DNA from: JACMLD01 sp039919885
GTDB lineage: Bacteria > Bacteroidota > Bacteroidia > Chitinophagales > Chitinophagaceae
Length of the DNA: 64,000 bases
Direction: 5' to 3'
Assembly: GCA_039919885.1 (NCBI GenBank)
Contig: JBDSEV010000082.1
Location: 53,437 to 117,436 of the forward strand
In this document: piece after piece, positions 53,461 through 63,366 of the stretch
Layout: each line of letters starts with the position of its first letter
Position numbering within the stretch: the stretch's first letter is position 1
Notes under the pieces: model-generated
What the model saw: only the letters and a program-made list of their open reading frames with translations
Told to the model about the DNA's origin: nothing
The model's database searches: none
Position numbers and translations under genes: made by a program

Positions 53461-53824
53461 GGGAGAACGCTGTTGTTTGGTAGCTGCGAATTATTTTTAC
53501 TGCGTGCAGCAAACCTGTTAATAAAAGAACGGAACCCATTATACAGTTGAGCACATCCTTGTGGCTATGCAATAATCCAATAAAATAATGACCGTGTGTA
53601 ATAAAAATAAAATAACATAGCAAATTGGCTACGCTAAAACCCGTGATGTACAAAGGATAGTTTTTAGTTCCGGTGAGGAGCGTTTTCGGCAGTGCATTCA
53701 TGTAGCAAATCGGGTTGGCCTTGTTTAATGGATCAGGCACCTGACCAGCCCGAAAAAACAAGAATGATGCCATGGCGGCATGCGTTTGCAGTATGTATTT
53801 ATTCGTGTTGTAGTTAGCCTCCAT
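53450..53824 (-). CDS. Small membrane protein, first gene of the ATP-grasp/N-oxygenase operon
   Basis: 124 aa from ATG 53824. Three or so hydrophobic helices (YITGFSVANLLCYFIFITHGHYF, VLNCIMGSVLLLTGLLHAVKII). Not recognised. Overlap of 11 bp with the ATP-grasp gene makes it part of the operon. It could anchor the ligase, whose N-terminus is also hydrophobic, or act in export; nothing in the sequence decides. Confidence 0.65.
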   Translation of the reverse strand: MEANYNTNKYILQTHAAMASFLFFRAGQVPDPLNKANPICYMNALPKTLLTGTKNYPLYITGFSVANLLCYFIFITHGHYFIGLLHSHKDVLNCIMGSVLLLTGLLHAVKIIRSYQTTAFSHDS

Positions 53825-54638
53825 CAATTGGTAGACCGCATCCCGGATGGTTGCCTGGAAGTGGTAAAGCCATGTTTATTTGCATTCACCGCCAGGCGGC
53901 TAATATCGCCAACTTGGGGAAAACCTGCCCTACGACGGCTATGCCATTGCCGCCTGTACGGCGGTGTTTGTTGGTGTTCTCTAAAATAGCCTGGCCGTAT
54001 GATTACGGCGCTTTAGAGCAGCGCGGCTTCTAAAGCTATTTGCGCTGGGAGGCCGACAACCGAAAACTGGTTTGGCAGCTTCCCGGAAAATCATTTCGGC
54101 CGCGCTCCGGTTTAAAAGCAGGGTGGGGATGGTATTGTTTGCGGAAAAAAATAAGCTGTTTACCGACGAGCCCGGCAACTAACGCAACTATTTATATTTT
54201 GCCCGTTACCAATCTTGCGGCGCGCAAATGGTGCGATAATTTTTTTCGAATAGTGCAGGCAGGGGTTAGTTCGCTTCCGCGCACCCAGGATCAAATGCCG
54301 GTCAGAGCCAATTTTATCGCGATTGTCAATTTTTCTTCCGCAAAATCCAGGCGAGTAAAAAAGCAAAGATTACCCAGTTACCCCAACTAACTGATATAAA
54401 CCAGCGCTTTTTCCGTCATTTAATGTGTTCTGTAATAACTTATTCAAGTACGTTATATCATGCACATTAAAATATTAACTTTTTATTTATTACCCTTGCA
54501 TCAGAGCGGGCAAACAATTAACTTCGGACGGCCAACCTCAACGGTCGTTCATTTAAAGACGGTTTTGGCTGGCCGACTCCCTAGCCATTTCTGATACTGT
54601 AGCACTTTACTAACCACCAATATGCTTAACCATCCAGG
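53825..54638. other. 814-bp gap between divergent operons, no intact gene
   Basis: Stop codons break every frame at short intervals. Some stretches read like decayed protein (for example a plus-strand frame near 53930-54240), but no family can be named. It must hold the promoters of both flanking operons; only TACCCTTG at about 54493-54500 is a near match to a -7 box in the + direction. Confidence 0.4.
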
Positions 54639-56339
54639 ATGAAAACTGCGATCTCCACTTTTTTTTGCTGTTTTGTAATAATAATTGTAATCGGCCAGGA
54701 CCTTGGTGGCATCGGCAAGCAAACGCCGTTTGTAATCCATGGCAGTATTGGCGGCTCCAGCAGTTACTATAGTTCCAATGAAAGCGTGGCTACGCGGCCG
54801 CCCTGGTCTTGGAACCTTTATGGCAACTTCACGCCAACCGTATACGGCATCGCGATGCCGGTTTCATTCGTTGTGAACCAATATGGTAACAGTTATACAC
54901 AACCGTTTGGTCAGTTTGGCATCAGTCCTACCTATAAATGGGCGAGGCTGCTACTGGGTTACCGGACGCTGCAGATGAGCCCGCTTGTTTTTGAAGGACA
55001 AAGCTTTCGGGGTGCAGGGATCGAGCTCAATCCAAAACTATTGCGATTTTCTGCTTTTATCGGAAAGTTGAACAGGAAAGTAAATGAAGACACTACCAGT
55101 GGGCAGTATGCGCAGCCGCAGTTTTCCCGGCTGGGTTATGGTTTCAAAATCGGTGCCGGCACTCAAAAAAATTATATCGACCTTCTTTATTTTCATGCGA
55201 AAGATGACAGCGCATCTGCCAGCATCATCAACAAAGACCGTTACCAGGCGCTGGAAAATGCAGTGATCGGCGTTTCTTTCAGAACGACGCTGTTGCAGGA
55301 CAAACTGATCTGGACGGGCGACCTGGCCACCAGTGCCAATACGGAAGACGTATCGGCTGCAAAAGTTGATTCTGTACCCGGCGGGCTGGCTGCAAAAGTG
55401 CTCAGCCAGTTTATGCCATTTCGTGCTTCTACTGCTATTCATTACAGCGGGCAAACCGCGCTTAGTTTAATTGTTCGCAATTATAATACAACCCTTGGCT
55501 ACAGAAGAATAGGGTCGGGATATAAATCGCTCGGCACGCCTTATATGATAAATGATATTGAGCTTATCAACTGGATGAACAACCTGAACCTGCTGCAGGG
55601 TAAATTAAATATCAACACCAGCGTCTCTAACCAGCACAATAACCTAAATAAAAAACTGACCAGCCAGCTGAATACGTTTGTAAGCAACCTCAACGTAAAT
55701 GCGCTGGTAACACAAAAGCTCAATGTAAATTTTAATTATTCGGGCTACCTGCTCGGGCAGAAAGATGGCACCCTGCATTTGTCAGATTCCATACGGTTGC
55801 ACCAACAGGTACACCAGCTTAGCTTCATGCCTTCTTATACCATCTTTAACGAATACCAGTCCAATACGTTTAGCGCCAGTATCAATTATATGCTGCTGCA
55901 TGATGATAACCCGCTCACGGCACCATTTACCTCCAGCAATAACATTGCTACATCGCTTAGTTATACCATGGGACTTACAAAAAAGGCCATGAGCTTTACA
56001 TTGACTGGCCTGTTTAATCGTTACGCGCAGGATACCAACACCTATAAATCATATGGTGTGAACGTTGGCGCCACCGCAGGTTTCCTCAAAGAAAAAAACC
56101 TGAACGTGCAGGGTACCGTGGGCTACATGCGCAACAGTTCAAATTTCAACAATACCCAAAGCAACATTACTTTTTCGGCCAATATTGGGTACCGGATGAA
56201 AAAACATACACTGAGCATTTTCGGTAATTACGTCTACACGCCGTATAACCCAATCAATGATGTGGTAGCGCGGGCATTGCGGCAGATAGTAGCCAGCAAG
56301 AATTTCTTTGGTGGTATTTCTTACAATTATTCTTTTTAA
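54639..56339 (+). CDS. Predicted outer-membrane beta-barrel protein
   Basis: 566 aa. Weak signal peptide (MKTAISTFFCCFVIIIVIGQ). The mature part consists of alternating strands with aromatic ends (WSWNLYGNFTPTVYG, LLLGYRTLQMSPLVF, YTMGLTKKAMSFTLTGLFNRY) and ends GGISYNYSF with a terminal Phe, the mark of Bam-inserted barrels. Not a TonB receptor (no plug). It lies 13 bp before the TANFOR giant gene and is likely its outer-membrane partner. Confidence 0.75.
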   Translation: MKTAISTFFCCFVIIIVIGQDLGGIGKQTPFVIHGSIGGSSSYYSSNESVATRPPWSWNLYGNFTPTVYGIAMPVSFVVNQYGNSYTQPFGQFGISPTYKWARLLLGYRTLQMSPLVFEGQSFRGAGIELNPKLLRFSAFIGKLNRKVNEDTTSGQYAQPQFSRLGYGFKIGAGTQKNYIDLLYFHAKDDSASASIINKDRYQALENAVIGVSFRTTLLQDKLIWTGDLATSANTEDVSAAKVDSVPGGLAAKVLSQFMPFRASTAIHYSGQTALSLIVRNYNTTLGYRRIGSGYKSLGTPYMINDIELINWMNNLNLLQGKLNINTSVSNQHNNLNKKLTSQLNTFVSNLNVNALVTQKLNVNFNYSGYLLGQKDGTLHLSDSIRLHQQVHQLSFMPSYTIFNEYQSNTFSASINYMLLHDDNPLTAPFTSSNNIATSLSYTMGLTKKAMSFTLTGLFNRYAQDTNTYKSYGVNVGATAGFLKEKNLNVQGTVGYMRNSSNFNNTQSNITFSANIGYRMKKHTLSIFGNYVYTPYNPINDVVARALRQIVASKNFFGGISYNYSF

Positions 56340-56352
56340 CAGCATTTGATTT

Positions 56353-59300
56353 ATGAATACAGCAACGATCAATTTCATTGCAACGAGCCGCGTTAAAGCT
56401 GCAAAACAATGGTTGTTTTGCTGTTTGTTTTTGCTGACGCAGGGGTTGGCAAAAGCCCAAAGCGACCTGGTCATAAATGTAACCACGTCCGTAACGCCAC
56501 CGATCAGCAGCAATTTCACACAAATGTCCGCTGCAGGAAACGTCCGCGTTACTTTCACGGTCAACGGTTTTGGTGCGGCCACTGAAACAGTACTGGCGCT
56601 TGGACGAATCGAATGCCTTGCGCCATCGCCTTTTACCATTGATGTATCGCCCAATTATTCGCCAACACAATTTATAACGGTCACCAGGGGGGTGCCACGC
56701 CAGCTGAATGGCAATGAAATCAGGGATGCTTTTGGCAATTTTATAGCTGGCAACCTGGTTGCCACCGGCGTGAATATCAATACCATTGTGGACGCCAACA
56801 ATAATTTGCGGTTGCCTGAAGGTACGTACCGGGTTTGTTTTCGCGCAGTTGCGCGCAGCATGCGGGATGCATCCAGGCCGGAGCTGGGCTGCGGTACATT
56901 TGTAGTGCCGTCTGCTACGCCGCCCAATGGCATTACCATCACTACACGTTTTACCCCGCCTGCCAATGCCAACATTTTCCAGGCCATCAGCCGTGGTAAT
57001 ATTGTTCCTGTATTATTATATAACAATCCCGCATCGCCCGATGCAGATGTAAAAATATTCGGCCGCATCGAAGCATTGTCACCCAATCCGTTTACCATTG
57101 CCCTGCGGGCGGATTATTCCCAGCAGGACCTGTTCTCCTTGCGCTCGGGCGTACCCGTGCAGATGACGCCCGGGCAAGTGGTGGGCGCTTTTGGAAATTT
57201 TAATGAAGCCAACCTGGTAACCAGCGGTACCAGTTTAGCCCAGCTGCGCGATCCCAACAACAACATCGTGCTGCCGGATGGTGTTTACCGGGTTTGTTTC
57301 TACGCACAATATTATAAAGACAATGCGGTAAGAGGGCCGGCATCCAACATTAACCTGGGTTGTGCCAGTTTTAATATTTGTTCAAAAGCAGGTGCGCCAC
57401 AGTTTACACAACCCATCAGCAACTATACGCTGAGCAGTGCCCTTCCTGCCATCCGCATGGCTTCGCCGGTTATATTTACCTGGACGCCACCCATTGCTAC
57501 CTGCGGCTTAAACCTGAGCACCGTTACCTATGATTTGGAAATAAGAGAAATGTTTGAATCGCAGACCGTGACGGATGCCATTAACAACCCGCCCGTATTT
57601 ACGAAGACATTGTTGCGTTCACCCACTTTTTTGCTTGACACTATGTTGTACCAACAAGTACTGCAAAAAGGTCATTTGTATGTGGCCCGCGTGCGGGCCA
57701 ATAGCGCACTGGATGCGCCAATCGTAATTGACAACGGTGGCTTCAGCCGTGTTCAGGCATTCCGTTACGGCGAGGCAGCGGACATCACAAGAGAAACTGT
57801 GCCTGTTACAATTTTTACGGAAAAGCCGCGGATCAATACGCTTATTCCCACTTCAGTATTAAAAGGACGTGCGGTATGGTCGTTCAAAAAGGCCGAAGAA
57901 GAACTGCCGGTAAACAATTCTGTGCTACAAACAATTGATAATATAGACAAGGCCGCCCAGTCTTTCCATGCAGGCGGTAAAGAAAATAACACAGGCATCC
58001 AGCAAGCCATCGATCCCAACCTACGCGCAGGTGCTTTGCTGACAGGCAATAAGAATACGGGCTTTACTGCGGTAGGAAACGGACAGGTAAACACGGCGGC
58101 CAATGCAAAGGCCCAGCCGGCTGTTAATACACAATCCACGGCACCCCAGCAAATGCTGCTCACGGGCGTAATTGGCGATGGTACAACAACAGAACTCCGC
58201 GATTTAAAAATTGCACCAGAGAAAGGAAAGAATACCCATCCGCTGGCCGGCGCAAAAGTTTTTATTAAAGGGGTGAAGGCAACCGGGACTGCAGCGGGTG
58301 CAAACAGGGTGAGCACAGATAGTCCGAAATCGCCAGCCACTACCAGCCTGGGCACGCAGCTGGGCATGTATAACAGTGTTGCACAAACGAATTTAATCGC
58401 AGGTGCTGCAACTAATGCTGGCGTTGCCAACCTGGCATCAACGTACAGCATGCCCGATGAAAGCAAACTGGACGAAGATTTATTGGCTTCCGGAACCACT
58501 GACGCGGCGGGTAATTTCGCCGTCAACTTTATTGATCCCAAATTCCGCAACATTACAAAATATACGAAGCTGCACATTACGGTAGAGCAGGAAGACTTTG
58601 AAAAATACAGTTCGTTTATGCCGGTGGTAGCGCCTGATGCAAATGGAGACATCAATCTCGGTGACGTGCAACTGGTGGCAAAAAGTTTCCGGTATACGCC
58701 ATCGGTACCAGGATTAAACTTTTCTGCAACGATTGATCTGTATGCACCGTCAGCGAGTTACAATGCCCGGCCACACTATGCTTTTATGGCAAAGGCAGCC
58801 GGTGCAGAAAAGAAAACCATTGCCGGTAAGGAATATGTAAAAATTGCCACTGTGAAGAATGGCCAGACTATCAATCAATTATTTTACCAGCACAGCTGGA
58901 ACGATAATTTTATTGTTCAAATCAATGCAACAGGAAAAGAACAATACGCTGCGTACCTGGGCATCATACCGGTGGCGTATGGCAGCGCGGGTGCCGGGGG
59001 ATCGGGATTTGCCGCCGACCTCGACGAATCGAAAATGGTGATTTCCGTAAAGAAGCGCTATACCTTGCAAAACCAGTTGCCGTATATCACCGGTAAGGTG
59101 GAGATGTTTGTAGAAGACAGGAACAACAACGCCAATTCCGCCACCTTTCCCAATGCAGGTGCAATGGTAACGGTTAGTTTTGACAAGAGCAAGGTCGTTG
59201 AATCGTATAAAGAAAAGGTGAGTGGAGAGGGTGCAAAAGATCCGGACGCTGCTTCCCATGCAGGTATGAATATAGTAACCACGGTGACTGGTGCAAATAA

Positions 59301-62300
59301 ACCGGTTGCTGGTGTAAGTAACAATAAAAATATCAATAGCAAGGTAAACCCTGTTGCTAACAAAGTAGTTGCAACAGGTAATCAACCAAATAATGCGCTG
59401 GCCGGCGGAACAACGAACCTTTCAGGTCAAAATGATTTCAAACTGGTGTCAGTTACCAACCCTACCATTGGCGCCCAGGTCACCGCCTTGTTTCAATATT
59501 CTACCAGCACCGATTCAAACGGTTACTACCGGATAGATAAATTACCCGTTTTGCAGGAAGGTGCTTTTTTTACAGTGACTGTTCGTAATACAGATGGCAT
59601 GGACAGTGCGCGACAGGGCGCCCGCACATTGAAAAGGGGAGAAACCGATGAAGTAAATTTCCAGTTCAGGCCGGAAGTGTATACGGTGACAGGTATTGCA
59701 GTGGACGAAGCGGGGATCCCCCTGCACGATGCACTGCTTATCTGGAGAAGCGGTGGCAACCCCATTGAAGCAAACAGCAACGGACTTTTTGTAACCAGTA
59801 ATTATAAAGACGATTCGCTTACAATAAAAAACCAGGGTTATATCGATAAAACAATCTTTGTAAAAATCGATAAAAGCAAAGGCCCCGCAAAAGGATCTGG
59901 CAAAGCAACAGCCGTCAACAATTATACTGCGGGTTATACCGTGAACAACAGCGGTTCCGTAAACGAATGGGCAACGGCATTGGTAGGTTCGCCATCTGTG
60001 GTAGCGGCAACGAAACCAACGCCTGCAAGCAACAATGCCGGGGGAACAAAACCTGCATCACTTGTTTTTGGCTACGCGGTAAATCGTTCCGCTGCAGGAA
60101 CAACCACGTTGGCCAACGAGCTGGCACCGATGTTTCATGATCTCTTTGGTTCAACCCTGCAGCCGGTTGGTACCAAAGATTTGGGTAAAGTTGGCTTTTT
60201 ACAAAAAGGATTTGCAAAGATCAATTTCGTTGTAACGGACGCAGGCACCAGTGCCGCGGTAAAAGGCGCAGTGGTAACCATTGATGAAACATTTGATACC
60301 ACGACGAACGCCAGCGGTACGGTTCTGTACAAGGGTGGCGGTTCGGCATTCACCTATACCGTAACTGGAGCAGCTGGTTCGGATTACATTGTGCAGGCAG
60401 GCGAAATGAGTGTACTGCCGGTGGATGGGTCGGTTACCACGGTAAAAGTATTGCTGGAACACGGGGTAGCACTAACGGGCAAGGTTACGTCGAAAGGAAA
60501 AAACATTGAGGGTGCGGATATTGCCGTAGACGGAAAGGAATATATCACTACCAAATCAAAAGCGGATGGCAGCTACGCGCTGTTTATTCCAAAAGGAGAG
60601 AATACGGTAAAGGCTACCAAGCCTGCGTATACGGGCCGGCAGATCAACAAAAATTTCAGCGGCAGCTCCGTAGAAAATTTTGAATTGGGAGATGGTGGTG
60701 GCCGCAATATTTCAAAACTGCTGGGTTTCGATATTGAACTGGAAAATCAAACGCCTGATGGCGCAGGTGAGCAATGGACCGGTTCCTTTGTAAACCTAAA
60801 AGCCAATACCGTGTTTGCAGCGCCCGGTAATAAGAAATTGAAATTTACCAATGTAAAAGTAACGTTTGATGGCGCGGGTAATCCCCTGGTGGCAGGCGGC
60901 CAGGTAAAGACGGATGTGACCGAGATGAACATGAAACTTTTTGGCTACGTGCCGATTACTATAAAAGGCTCACCTCAAATAACGGTACGGGAAGAAACAG
61001 CCGGCAAGGGTACCATTGGCGGCAAGGTTCAGCTAAACCTTGGCCAGGTGGGCAGTGCAGGCGGTATGCTGTTTGGCGATTATATGAAACCGTTATTGAT
61101 TGCTGCAGGCGGCGCTATTGACAAAGACATACCTGTTTTTGTGGCCGATGGCAGCTCACCGGTACTGAGTTTTGCTTTTTCAAATGCAAGGGAAGAAATA
61201 AAGAAGGCTGCTGATAAAGCCGTGACCGATTTCCAGGCAAAAGTGGACAAAGCGAAGGGCGACGGCAAGGCGGCATTGGTAGCAAAACTGAATGAATTGA
61301 AAACAGCGGCAAGCAGTGCGGCGGCTTATACAACCGGCACAGCAGTAATACCCGCAACGCTTGATCAATATGCAGGTGTTGAAATTTATGGATTCCAGGC
61401 GATGCTTAATCTTGCGAAATGCAAAATAGATGCATCGGGCCTTGATATGGCAGGGTTTGTTTTATCTCCCGACCTGCCCATACTCAGCACCATGTTTTTT
61501 GATCTCGAAAAACTGAAATTGGGAACGGATTTTTCGATAAAAGATATTTCCGTTAAGTCAAACCTCAACGTCAAGTTCAGCATCGCATCGTGGTCGGCTG
61601 AAATTAATACGGTGGCGTTTAGTACCCGCGGATTTAAAGTTGCAGGAAAGATTGAAGTTCAGGTACCGCAAAGTCCGAAAAATACCTTACAGTTTTCTGA
61701 CCTGGCATTTGGAAGCAGTGGCTTGTATGGTGGTTCATTTAGTTTCCCGGGTGACGGATTGAGTATCTTTAATATCATCAACCTCAAAACAGGCGGCACG
61801 CCACTGTCTTTCGGCGAAATTGGCAATACCGGCGTTTACAAATTGGGCGGCTCGGCAAAATTCAGTTTTGGAAAACTATTCAAGGAATCAATTGACGTAC
61901 CTTATTTCCAGATACAGACGAATGGTCAATTTGGGGTGACGGTGCCCGTTAATAAGGCGCTCAATGCAGGCTTCGCAAAATTTGCATTGAACAGCATCAC
62001 GTTTAATACGACTACCCCTTCACCGCAGATTGACCTCGACGGACAATTCAGCGTTGATGTAAAGTTGTTGAAACTATCCACCGGCGGCGTTCATTTCCGC
62101 ACGTCTGGTGTAACTGTAGATAAAATAGGACTCGGCCTCGATATACCCGGAACCAAGGTAGACGCCTACCTTGATATTAAGGAGAATGGATTTGCCGGTG
62201 GGGGATCACTGGGCGTGGTAGCAACCAATATAAAAGTGGCCATAGACTTCCATTATTTTAAAATGCCCAATGGTGGTGTAGACCTCGGCGCCAGCTTTAT

Positions 62301-63288
62301 TGCGGGCGTTAAAATTCCCATTGGCCCCGTCATCATTACTAAAGTAGGGGGCGGCTTTACGTATCGATCCAATCCGGAATTTTTCTCGGTTACCATTACC
62401 GGTGGCGCCAGCATCACCGGTTTTGAAGAAGCCATTTCATTGGATCCGATTAGCATTACCATTGAGAGCGGGCCAAAAATTGTAGGTGAAGCGCACTTAA
62501 AAGTAGCTTCGCTGGATGTTGCCAAAGCAAAGCTGGTAATTGATATACCCAACGAATATTTTGCACTCGGCGTTGTGGCAGATTTTCAACCGTTGCCGGA
62601 TTTAGTAAAGGCCCACCTGCAGGGTGATTTGATCTTAAGCACCAAAGCAACGGATACGTATTTCTTCCTTGGTGCGGGTGTCAATGTAGATCTGCTGGGA
62701 CTGATTAAATCAGAAGGGGTGTTTGCGCTGGGCTTTGGCGTGAAGAACGCCAAGACCCGCGAAACGATCAGTTACTATATGCAGAAGGCACCAGACGACT
62801 ACCTCAATAATGGCAGCTTTTCGGGCATCTATGTTAATGGAGTATCGGAAATGGGTGTAAAGAAAGAAGATGCACCCGGGCTTGACCTTGGTATTATCTC
62901 CGGAAAACTTTGGTTGTACAGCAGAAGTGATTTCGGATTGATTGCCAATTTTAAAAACGCCAATTTCCGAATCAATGCTGGTATGGCATTCGAAGGTGGC
63001 ATACAGGGTTGTTTTACATTTATTTGTGCGGAAGCCTCTGCAAAAGCTTGTGTAAACATTGCAGGTGGCTTTACGGATGCCAAAGGTTGGAACTTTAATG
63101 CCAACGCCAGCGGCGAAGCAGTGCTGGCAGCCGGTCACAGTTGCGGTTGCAATGATGTTTGTATAGGCATGTTTTATGCAGGTGGAAAAATCTGTGTGGG
63201 CGCGGGCGCAAAGATTGTGTATGAATCCAGAACAGGCGGGTTAAAACAGCTGAGTATGTTTATCGGCAGCAAATCCACCTGTCCTTAA
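56353..63288 (+). CDS. Giant secreted TANFOR-domain protein, 2311 aa
   Basis: Signal peptide to about residue 36 (FCCLFLLTQGLAKAQ). Two tandem N-terminal repeats (about 37-195 and 196-345), each with the pattern FxxALGRIExLxPxPFTI, VTRGVPxQ, AFGNF, NNNxxLPxGxYRVCF, typical of TANFOR-type proteins; then an FN3-like part, several carboxypeptidase-regulatory-like beta-sandwiches (about 600-1450, e.g. TDAAGNFAVNF, TDSNGYYRIDKLP, KADGSYALFIPKGENTVKA), a coiled-coil (about 1606-1660) and a C-terminal Gly-rich beta region (1700-2250) ending in a Cys-rich segment (SCGCNDVCIGMFYAGGKICVGAG). No T9SS C-terminal signal is obvious. Probably a surface scaffold or fibre. Its operon partners are the upstream barrel and the downstream secreted protein. 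Confidence 0.85.
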   Translation: MNTATINFIATSRVKAAKQWLFCCLFLLTQGLAKAQSDLVINVTTSVTPPISSNFTQMSAAGNVRVTFTVNGFGAATETVLALGRIECLAPSPFTIDVSPNYSPTQFITVTRGVPRQLNGNEIRDAFGNFIAGNLVATGVNINTIVDANNNLRLPEGTYRVCFRAVARSMRDASRPELGCGTFVVPSATPPNGITITTRFTPPANANIFQAISRGNIVPVLLYNNPASPDADVKIFGRIEALSPNPFTIALRADYSQQDLFSLRSGVPVQMTPGQVVGAFGNFNEANLVTSGTSLAQLRDPNNNIVLPDGVYRVCFYAQYYKDNAVRGPASNINLGCASFNICSKAGAPQFTQPISNYTLSSALPAIRMASPVIFTWTPPIATCGLNLSTVTYDLEIREMFESQTVTDAINNPPVFTKTLLRSPTFLLDTMLYQQVLQKGHLYVARVRANSALDAPIVIDNGGFSRVQAFRYGEAADITRETVPVTIFTEKPRINTLIPTSVLKGRAVWSFKKAEEELPVNNSVLQTIDNIDKAAQSFHAGGKENNTGIQQAIDPNLRAGALLTGNKNTGFTAVGNGQVNTAANAKAQPAVNTQSTAPQQMLLTGVIGDGTTTELRDLKIAPEKGKNTHPLAGAKVFIKGVKATGTAAGANRVSTDSPKSPATTSLGTQLGMYNSVAQTNLIAGAATNAGVANLASTYSMPDESKLDEDLLASGTTDAAGNFAVNFIDPKFRNITKYTKLHITVEQEDFEKYSSFMPVVAPDANGDINLGDVQLVAKSFRYTPSVPGLNFSATIDLYAPSASYNARPHYAFMAKAAGAEKKTIAGKEYVKIATVKNGQTINQLFYQHSWNDNFIVQINATGKEQYAAYLGIIPVAYGSAGAGGSGFAADLDESKMVISVKKRYTLQNQLPYITGKVEMFVEDRNNNANSATFPNAGAMVTVSFDKSKVVESYKEKVSGEGAKDPDAASHAGMNIVTTVTGANKPVAGVSNNKNINSKVNPVANKVVATGNQPNNALAGGTTNLSGQNDFKLVSVTNPTIGAQVTALFQYSTSTDSNGYYRIDKLPVLQEGAFFTVTVRNTDGMDSARQGARTLKRGETDEVNFQFRPEVYTVTGIAVDEAGIPLHDALLIWRSGGNPIEANSNGLFVTSNYKDDSLTIKNQGYIDKTIFVKIDKSKGPAKGSGKATAVNNYTAGYTVNNSGSVNEWATALVGSPSVVAATKPTPASNNAGGTKPASLVFGYAVNRSAAGTTTLANELAPMFHDLFGSTLQPVGTKDLGKVGFLQKGFAKINFVVTDAGTSAAVKGAVVTIDETFDTTTNASGTVLYKGGGSAFTYTVTGAAGSDYIVQAGEMSVLPVDGSVTTVKVLLEHGVALTGKVTSKGKNIEGADIAVDGKEYITTKSKADGSYALFIPKGENTVKATKPAYTGRQINKNFSGSSVENFELGDGGGRNISKLLGFDIELENQTPDGAGEQWTGSFVNLKANTVFAAPGNKKLKFTNVKVTFDGAGNPLVAGGQVKTDVTEMNMKLFGYVPITIKGSPQITVREETAGKGTIGGKVQLNLGQVGSAGGMLFGDYMKPLLIAAGGAIDKDIPVFVADGSSPVLSFAFSNAREEIKKAADKAVTDFQAKVDKAKGDGKAALVAKLNELKTAASSAAAYTTGTAVIPATLDQYAGVEIYGFQAMLNLAKCKIDASGLDMAGFVLSPDLPILSTMFFDLEKLKLGTDFSIKDISVKSNLNVKFSIASWSAEINTVAFSTRGFKVAGKIEVQVPQSPKNTLQFSDLAFGSSGLYGGSFSFPGDGLSIFNIINLKTGGTPLSFGEIGNTGVYKLGGSAKFSFGKLFKESIDVPYFQIQTNGQFGVTVPVNKALNAGFAKFALNSITFNTTTPSPQIDLDGQFSVDVKLLKLSTGGVHFRTSGVTVDKIGLGLDIPGTKVDAYLDIKENGFAGGGSLGVVATNIKVAIDFHYFKMPNGGVDLGASFIAGVKIPIGPVIITKVGGGFTYRSNPEFFSVTITGGASITGFEEAISLDPISITIESGPKIVGEAHLKVASLDVAKAKLVIDIPNEYFALGVVADFQPLPDLVKAHLQGDLILSTKATDTYFFLGAGVNVDLLGLIKSEGVFALGFGVKNAKTRETISYYMQKAPDDYLNNGSFSGIYVNGVSEMGVKKEDAPGLDLGIISGKLWLYSRSDFGLIANFKNANFRINAGMAFEGGIQGCFTFICAEASAKACVNIAGGFTDAKGWNFNANASGEAVLAAGHSCGCNDVCIGMFYAGGKICVGAGAKIVYESRTGGLKQLSMFIGSKSTCP

Positions 63289-63366
63289 TGGCTATAGCCG
63301 CTCTGTTTTGGTGGAGCGGAAGGGATTAAATAGAACATGATTGAAATTATTTTTAAATATCGCATT

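Noticed and set aside
53825..54638. Pseudogene of a transposase or transporter
   Set aside because: Broken frames give protein-like fragments but none can be assigned to a family.
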